NCBI RefSeq assembly: GCF_964340395.1
Contig: NC_135561.1
Span: 5,436,518-5,500,517 of the forward strand
Origin: Glandiceps talaboti
Lineage: Eukaryota > Hemichordata > Enteropneusta > Spengelidae
Length of the DNA: 64,000 nucleotides
Direction of reading: 5' to 3'
Shown here: positions 11,949 through 20,900 of the stretch, one piece after another
Layout: the number at the start of each line of letters is the position of its first letter
Numbering within the stretch: position 1 is the first letter of the stretch
The notes under the pieces: model-generated
Database searches by the model: none
The model's input: only the letters and a program-made list of their open reading frames with translations
What the model was told of the DNA's origin: nothing
Program-made: the position numbers and the translations under genes

Positions 11949-14900
11949 TCAGGAAAACATAATGCATATTACCTACTTCCACACATCAAGTGGCTTTTTA
12001 AAAGGCGTGTATATGCATGTTATATTGTCCTTTATATTTTCTGATAAATATAAAGTACTATAATGAATATAGATTTGAAAGTTTTAAGCTGATAAGGTAA
12101 CATACATGGTAGCGAAAAACAGGATAGAAAAAATGATAATGCATAAGTAAAATTTAATTTGGTGTGCATGTAGAAACTTATCAGAAATAACATTTCATTA
12201 GACTCTAGAAAGGTAACCGTTCTATAGTATCACCTTTCTTTGCATGCACTGTGAGTCCATCATTTTGATAGATTCATAAATCGTCACCATCCTATCACCC
12301 TCACTGCATGCACTATGGGTCCATTGTGGCATTTCATTTTCATCTTTTCACAGTGGTGTTGCAGACAATATCAGAGGTGGTCTTTCTGGCCTTTCAGAGT
12401 TTGCACACACTGCTGGAAGGTAAGCCACACGTGTCTTATCAACGTACAAACATGTGCTCTATACACATCTCACACAGATTGCATCGTTGCCGACAGGCCT
12501 CGTATTTTGTGATCATTGACAAATGACAATGTCTTATATATACATTTCACAAACATCACATCACCACAGTGGGTAGATTATGTTTCTGGATATGTTTTGG
12601 GTCTTTCGTACACTTTTCACATAATATTGTGCTACAAGAAGGCCACGTGTGATAAACCATTGACAGCTTGGGCAATATTTTATATACACATTTCACAGCC
12701 CTTGCATTTCTACAAGTAGGTTATACACTGTGTATTTCTAGTAAACAGAGACCCATCAAATATGTTTTTATACACACTTTGCTTTACTACAGGCCGGCCA
12801 TACGTCTAGTAAACAAAGTCATCAAACATTTCACATATACAGCCCCACACTACAGACAAACCACACATGTAGTAAACCATACAAAGATTGGACATCTGTT
12901 TTGTACAATGTTTGTCACAGTTATTTTCATCGCAATAGGCAAATCAAAATCTCAAGTAATAATCTGACACATCTAATGAGACTAATGTATCTTTTATACA
13001 TTTCACACTCCTATCATTACGTCCATCAAGTCAGACATTGTGTAAACATTCACTTAACACATCAAACTTGTAACAGAGAATTTTAATCGTAAGGCTTATG
13101 TCCTACTAATGTTAATACATGTTGTTAGCTAAACTTTCTTATACTAAAATTTTTGGCAGTAATTTGTGATTTTCTGATGAATGTGTTTCACATGATAATA
13201 TTACAAAACACTCTCCCATCTTGCAGCTGCATATAGTAAGAGATCTTTCCCTTAAACAGTGCCCTCTAGAGTTAGGATGAAATTATGGCAAAATCGGATA
13301 TGCAGATATTCCAGTTATCTTGTCAGATGAAAATTGTGCCCTCGATAATCAGGTTGAAATTATGCCAAAATCAGATGTACAATATATCCAGGGCACATTC
13401 AGGATAAAAGTGTGTCCATGACACTGGAGCAGTAGATGTAGATGTAGTAGATGAGAACTCGTGCAGTCTCAGCTCCAGCACTGTTTACAGGCCAGCTAAC
13501 AGATTGCAAACAGCTTTATCCGGCCTGAACTCACCCAATTATCTTGTAGGATAGCCTTTGTGTTCTCTAGTAATTTCTTAAATTTTCTCAGGTCAGTGGG
13601 TTAAGAAATATAAAGAAACACAGACAAAACCAATCAACACACACCAACAATTCCTCACCAGGTCAAACTCTTACAAACCTCTCTAATTAACACTTACATT
13701 TACATATATATTAGAATGTGTAATAGCGCCCTCTGTGTACATATATGATATGGTGTGACAGCGCCCTCTATGTACAAAAAGGGTGATGGAAATAGTTTAT
13801 TTATAGCATTTTATACATTCAGCCTAACACTGGAGGGCAAAGTTTAAACAAAAGATGCTCAGATGATATCACTGGATATTGTGCATCTGACTTTACAGGC
13901 ATAAATTTAATATAACCACTAGATCGAAATAAAAATGTTTTGTTGTCAATGTCATTTAGTCAAGTTTTATGTCAAAAAGATAAGATGAATATTAATAGTT
14001 AGCTGAAATTTTATTTTGTCACATGACTCGTGGAAAATGAGTGTGGTAAGGTCAAGGGTGAATTTGAAATGTTTGCCAGCACTGTTTGAATGACCCGAGA
14101 TGTCTGACATCACTTTCAAGGTGGTTGATGTCAACACTTTCAAGACGGCCAACATTAATTATTTACCGACACGAAGGCGATAGCGAGTATCAGAAAGTGT
14201 TTGTTTTGGTACTACTAGTGGAATCATTATTTTATTGTCAGGTTTTCAATCTAGCTAGAATATTAGAGCTAAATATGTTTTAACATAGTTTGTCTCTCCT
14301 TTGTTTACAGTGCTGTGGTTTCCAAGCCAAAAGAATTTGCACATCTCATCAAGAATAAATTTGGAAGTGCAGATAATATAGACTCTATGAGTAAGTATGG
14401 TTAGGTATGGAGAATGTGAGATAAAGTGAGGAGAAAGTGGCGATGGGGAGGACGGAGGAGGGGAGACACAATTTATGATAAAAAGATATGATACAACCGT
14501 GGAGACATGTTAAGCTTAACGTGATGAAATTATACAATACAAATTGTTATGAAAATTACTTTGAACTAAATATAATAATAATATTTCAGCATTTTGTCAT
14601 CATTAGCTTAAATCTACTAATTTGAACAAAAAATTCAGATAGTGCAAGTCTGAAGAGTACTAATAAACAAAGATTGAACTAACAACTATGAACCTATGAA
14701 AACAAATTTGACACCAGATTTTTTTGCAGAGATAGTGCTAGTCTGAAATTCATGATTTCATACTCTGCAGTCAAGTAGTATGGCACCGATTTACAGCTGA
14801 ATTGTTGCCATAGTAACCTATACCCTGTACATTATCTTTACAAATATCATGTTTATGCATAAATCTACCAACTTTTCAGTGTAAACAATGGATCCTTCCA

Positions 14901-17900
14901 ATCAGTGGTATTTTAGCCTAGAGTTAAGTCATATGGTGATTCCCATCATCATCTCTCCTCTCACGTATACCATTTTCCTAATGTCTGTTTTACTGTAATG
15001 AAACTTTAGTCAGAAAGCCAGCACAAATTCTTACTGGGTTTTTAATTTGTCTGCGGTGTTATGACATCAATAGTGTTACCATGTGATTAGAACCAAGGAG
15101 GAGAGTGAAACAATACCATGGAAACATGATTACCATATCATGAATATTGCTATGTCTAATTAGAGGTTTGAATACACAACCATTGGGAAAATGTTAGGTG
15201 TGAGGGGAGACAATAGTCATAATCCCAACACGACTCGACTCTAGGCCAGTTGTATTATAGCTCTGTCTTGAAATGTAAACGTTGTCCTTCCATGTGGATC
15301 ATCTTTATTATAGTGGTTATTGATGTATCTGTGTTTCTATTACAGAAGATACAGATGATGACAGTACAGACCAAAACAGAGTGGTTCAAACCAGGTAGGT
15401 GGTGATGACGTAATTCAGTATTTTACAACTTACTTAATTCTCTAATTCTCTTTTAAAGCATGCAGCTTAATGAATTCTTACTGATCTTGTTAAACAGTAA
15501 CACATTGGTTGGTTGCAGTCACATGATAAAGTTGTGTCATATCATTGGTTGCTTGCAGTCATGATGGAGCATTGTCATCATTGGTTGCCTTCAGTCATGT
15601 GATGGAAATTTCCTGTCATTGGTTGCTTTCAGTCACATTTTTTGAACTGTGTCCTATCATTGGTTGCTTTTGTTCATGTGACAATTGTTGCAAATCATAG
15701 GTTGATTCAGCTATGTGATAGAACAGTGGAATAACTGATGGGCCTCAATCATGTGATATGAAATGTGTCGGGGTTTAAGTCATGTGACAGGACAAAGTCA
15801 TGTGATGTAAAATTTGTCAGTTTCAGTCATGTGACAGGAGCCGAGTCACTCCAGTAGTGGATTTCACAGTCACATGGTATGACAGTAGCATGTGACCATT
15901 CATGGTGACATGTCGATGTGAAAGTGTAATCCACCAAACTTTGGAGTTGTTAAAAGTAAACCTGGTCCAGGATTGATTTCAAATGATGCATATGACTGTT
16001 AACACCAAAGTTATCCTCAGTGTCCTAATAATGTTAAATGACTGACTTGATAACAGCTGACACACTGACAACTTACTATAAAATAACAGTCTTAACTCTC
16101 TACTGCAACACATCCTGTATAAGTTATACAGATCAGTACATTCATACAGCTACCAAAGTTTGCTAAATTTATCACACAAATACAGTGTCAGAATCTCAAA
16201 CACAATGTCAATGTAGGTTTGTAGTCGGTAACACATCGAAATAGACAGAAATGTAACGTGATGCAGCTCACATTTCATCACCTAGGAAACAGATCATCTT
16301 TCCATATCAATTTCTGATTGGTGAGTCCATATTATACAAGCCAATCGGAATCATTTTTTTTCAAAAATAGTATTGTAACAGATTACTCCAGTAATAGGTA
16401 AATAAACATTTATCCACACTTGTATACAATTAATTTAAATAAAATTAAGGGTGAAGCAGATGTTGCCACCCATATAGTACAATGCTTAATTCTCATTGGC
16501 TACAACCTTCAGGCCAGATATTCAATCAACCAATCAGTAGCTGTTAACGTACAAACCTTGTTCTCATTGACTAGCGACTCTGTGAACCAATCAGAAGAAA
16601 TATAAAGTATACAATTTGAAGAAAAAAAGTAGATAAAAGTTTGTTAGTAAATATATTCATATGTGTGTATTGAAAGTACATCCACTGGCATAGAAGAATG
16701 ATAGATTTGAAAATTTATCAGTTTTCACAAAGATTTATTTTTTTAATGTTAGCATTTAACACAAATTAAACCTTCCGGTAAAGTCCCAGAAAAATTGACC
16801 TCAAATTGCAGGAACTCCTGGAATATGTTATTTCTTTACTGATCAGCCATGAATTATTTCAAATTCCCATTGCAAAACATGCATTGCCTCAAGTAATCTT
16901 TCTATCATACTGAGTCAAATGGATGCCTGTTGGTGAATGTTACACGCAATCATATTTGAGACATTTGCCTGCTATGAATGAGTGTTTTTATCATTTTTAG
17001 CTTGCCTGAATGTTAGGTCTGGTAAACAAACACAATACATCCAGAATATCATAAAATGTGGTTTCTTTGGGTACTTGTCTCTCATTGATTAACCTTTGAC
17101 CTTTCTTGTAATTTGACCCTTGACCTGCCTTACAACATCGTCATCTATTATACTGAGTTTAAGTGTAGGTAAAGAATGTAATATAATTTTCTTGTCACCA
17201 CAGATTTTTTATTAACATAAAATATAAAATTGAAGAGTAAAAATCTGACCTTGTAGTAACAAATAACAGATACTAAATCTCAAGTTAGATGAATTTTACT
17301 ATTATATTTACCATAATCTCTATTTATTTTTCATAAAAATATTCTTAGCTTTATTTCTAAAATGAAGAATATGTTGTGCTTTGTTTGGCCTTCAAAGGAG
17401 CCAGCATTTGACTGACCCCATTCTTCAGTGGAGTAAAGAATAGTTTTGACAACACACAGAAGATTCTGATTTTTATGAGAGTTGATGGTGATCCAAGAAT
17501 ATATTTGTGAAGATAATTTTTTTTTTTTCAGATTTGGAAGCTGTAACATAAAGTTTCCAATAGTCGATGGAATATTCACCATCTCAAATTCCTGAATATT
17601 TTTTCCACAAAATTTCATTGTCAAATTTTTTTTTTTTCAAACTGGAAAGTGTTACGAGATTGTTTCATGTATATCTGATCCAAACATCATGTGACATTGG
17701 CATTTTTTTTGTGTGTGTTCTGCTGAAATGGGGAAAACACCGGTAAAATTAATCAGAAAAAGGAAAAAAACATGCAAATACTGCTTGCCTTGCTCCCATA
17801 TTGCTTCATATTGCCCATCCACTGCAAATACTAATTACCCATGTCCTAAAAACACGCCAACTTTTCACGTTATTTCCACCCATGTAGTTTACATGGAGGG

Positions 17901-20900
17901 ACACTTGTGCATATGATTTGTTTATATCAAAATTTATGACAAAACCAAAATGAAATACTGGGCAGGTATGTTATATAACAGTTAAGGTGAAAATAAAGTG
18001 AAAAATTGATGTGCATGTAACACCTCCCCCTCCCCCCTACAGACTAGTAGTATCTCCCCCTGCTGCACTGTTTACCTAGAATCCTGATCTATGCTAGCTA
18101 TTTGATTCAATCAATCTGTAAAAATTTCATTTGGTGTACTTTTGTACCCATTTGCAGCTCAGCAATTTACTTCAGAGAACTAGAACTTGAAGTCATTGGT
18201 ACCAAATTGTTAAACATTTCTCAAGAATAAACTTTTTAATTTTTTTGGTATGTTTTTGGCCAGAAAGACGTAGGTACAACATTTTTTCCCCGACAAATCC
18301 TGTGATACTGCAAATGTGAAAATTTCATTTTGTACTGTTGTACCTCTTTCTAGTCTTTCTGTGGACAAAAAACTCACAATGTCTGCAGAAGTTTGTGAAA
18401 AATTTCTCGAAAGCAGCAATTTTGGTTCACTATGTTTTTGGTGGGAAAAATGTCAGTACGACAGTTATAGAACCCTGTAATGCTGCAAAAATGTAGTTAG
18501 AATTCTTTTTGTTTGATACCCAGCGCATGTGACCATATATTGTAATTTTTGTTATTGTCGCCGACTTATAGAATGGCTTCATCCAGATCCGGCAAGCATG
18601 GCATGGTTACGTCAACACCTCACCATATTCTCGGAATTCCATTCAGAGGTCGAGGACATAGCGTACCGATTATAGCGGTTTCCTCCATGTAGGTATATAG
18701 TAGAACCTGCACATAAACTGCTTTGATCCTAACACCAAAGCTTCTGGGTATGCACTTGAATGCATGCCTAACATATCTTGGTTGTGGGTCTGTTACGCTA
18801 TAGTATCCAAAAATACTGGCACTGTTTGATAGTCACAATCAATTTGTCAGCTATGAAATGGTATTGGTGCAAGGTATAGCAATACTAACCCTTAGGTGGT
18901 AAACAGCGCCCTCATTGGCAAGATGGAAAATTAGGTGAAACAATATATATATGTATATATATACTAGTATATATGTAACCAACATCAACTCGGCTCTTAT
19001 ACAGCAATGATCAAATAGTTTAAAATTAATCAGAAACTTTATTTGATAACAAAATTCTCATGTAAGTTGTTTAACATAATGGCCTCTTCTAACATAATAT
19101 ATTCTACCTGATGGAGTTGCTATCAAAGTCTTTTGGGTTTCTTTGCTTGGTACAGTGGTGCTTGGTGAATGCGTACTATAAGGTGACACTGCAGAGAACT
19201 GTTTCCAGATTTGTACAAGAGACATCTTAAAGAAACAGCTACCATGTGTCAAGTTGCACCGGTGCTCAGACAGACAGACAGACAGACAGACAGACATACA
19301 TACATACATACATACATACATACATACATACATACATACATACATACATACATACATACATACATACATACATACAGACATACATACATACAGATTTCAC
19401 ACTTTCATTCTACACTGTCCTTTCAATTCTAACATGACCTCTGAACTATGAACTCTGTTTTTGTGTGTGTGTGTGATATATGACATACATATTCATTTCT
19501 CCACTGCTGGTTTTTGCCAGCTTGACTCACTACACTACTCTACTCTGAAGAAGACCTCACACAGAGGTCAAAACGTTGGTAATAAAGTTTAACATAGACA
19601 AAAGGACTTGTCATGTCTTATACCAAAGTCAGGTTATACATGTAAAATAATAGCACTTTCTTACCATTATAACCTTTGAACTGTGAACTCTGTCTTTGTG
19701 TGATGTCCACTGTGTGACTCTCTCATATTAACATTTTCTTTTGTTCTCAGTATTTTCTTGTGAAACTTGCATGTACCTGGTGTGATGTATTTTTTTCTTC
19801 CAGGAATTTAAAAGTTAACTTTCTTTGCAATAACTCTGAATAACAATGTTTCAACAGATATTCATAGGTTAGGTTTTATATGTCTGTGTCAATATGGGTG
19901 TTGGAAAGTGAGATATTTTATGGTTACTTCAAAAAAAGAACCACAAGTAAAACTGTTGCTAAGTCTTAGAAATGATTTCTGTGTTTTACATGATAACTAT
20001 TATCATAAAACTGTTTACTTAGAGGGAGGGGGTTAGCATGACATGCCATTGTACATTGTTAGATCTGTTGCCATGGTTACAAATCAAACAGTTAAAGCAA
20101 GTATAAACTATGAGTACAATCATATCATGCTTTCCATTTCTTTAATAAAAAATTTGACATCTCAATTGAAAAGTTCTCATCAACTCTTTGTTTGATGTAT
20201 TGATACCTTTTACATAGCTAGCATACATGCCTTGATTCTGTATGTTCTGTATATGACGTACTAGTTGAAGTTCACAGTCGTTGACCATTATGGACACCTC
20301 TCTTGTTCTCCCTTATAGTCCTAAATTTGCTGACCATGATCTTGAGGACCACGATGACACATCCAGCGTAACGTCAGGGTCGGTAAATGTACCCGTAGTG
20401 TCCTCACCAACGACCAATCACAACGGTTCAACAATTAATCTAGACCCACTGTTTAATGAACTCAGTGAAATGAAAGAATCTCAGAACCAAGTACAGGATG
20501 CCATTGAAACGATCAAGGTATGCAATCAGGTGACATTTTCAGGCATCATGCATCAGGGATTGTTCTTGGGAGGCAATGGAAAAATGTGATCCATAGAGTT
20601 TATAGCATAATGACAGGTTTTCCCTGTACATGAAAGATGAACTTTTCAAATTGAATAAAACATTTAATGTGAATGAAATTTTCGAATTGACGAAATTATG
20701 AAATGATTCATTGATAATATACAATATTATTCATTAAAAGTATATCAAGTGTGGACGAGAAACTTTTTTTTAAAAAATACGCCGCAACAGCTTACCCTGT
20801 AAACACTGCCCTCTAGTGTCCATCTTATTAGTACTTTTGTTTATCAACAAGATACGCCCCTGAGTAGCACTGCATGATTGATACACCTGGAACTTTTGAT

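Larger units (their letters stand above)
15395..20318 (+). other. Largest TMCC intron, 4.9 kb, repeat-rich
   Basis: No exon was found. It contains a CCAAT/CATGTG minisatellite (about 15505-15900), a diverged ~190-bp tandem duplication (about 18120-18510), an AT microsatellite (18942-18976), a GACA/TACA microsatellite (19267-19392) and a hammerhead-like motif (19545-19577). Confidence 0.7.

Noticed and set aside
11535-11962. Overlapping open frames of 60-135 codons on both strands
   Set aside because: They are translations of the CA/CATA microsatellite; the same applies at 3887-4197, 19058-19451, 38670-39065 and 40443-41026.
15349-15394. Using only the downstream AG as the acceptor of TMCC exon H
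   Set aside because: Both AGs are in frame, but the upstream choice gives the Lys-Asp seen in relatives, so it was taken as the main form.
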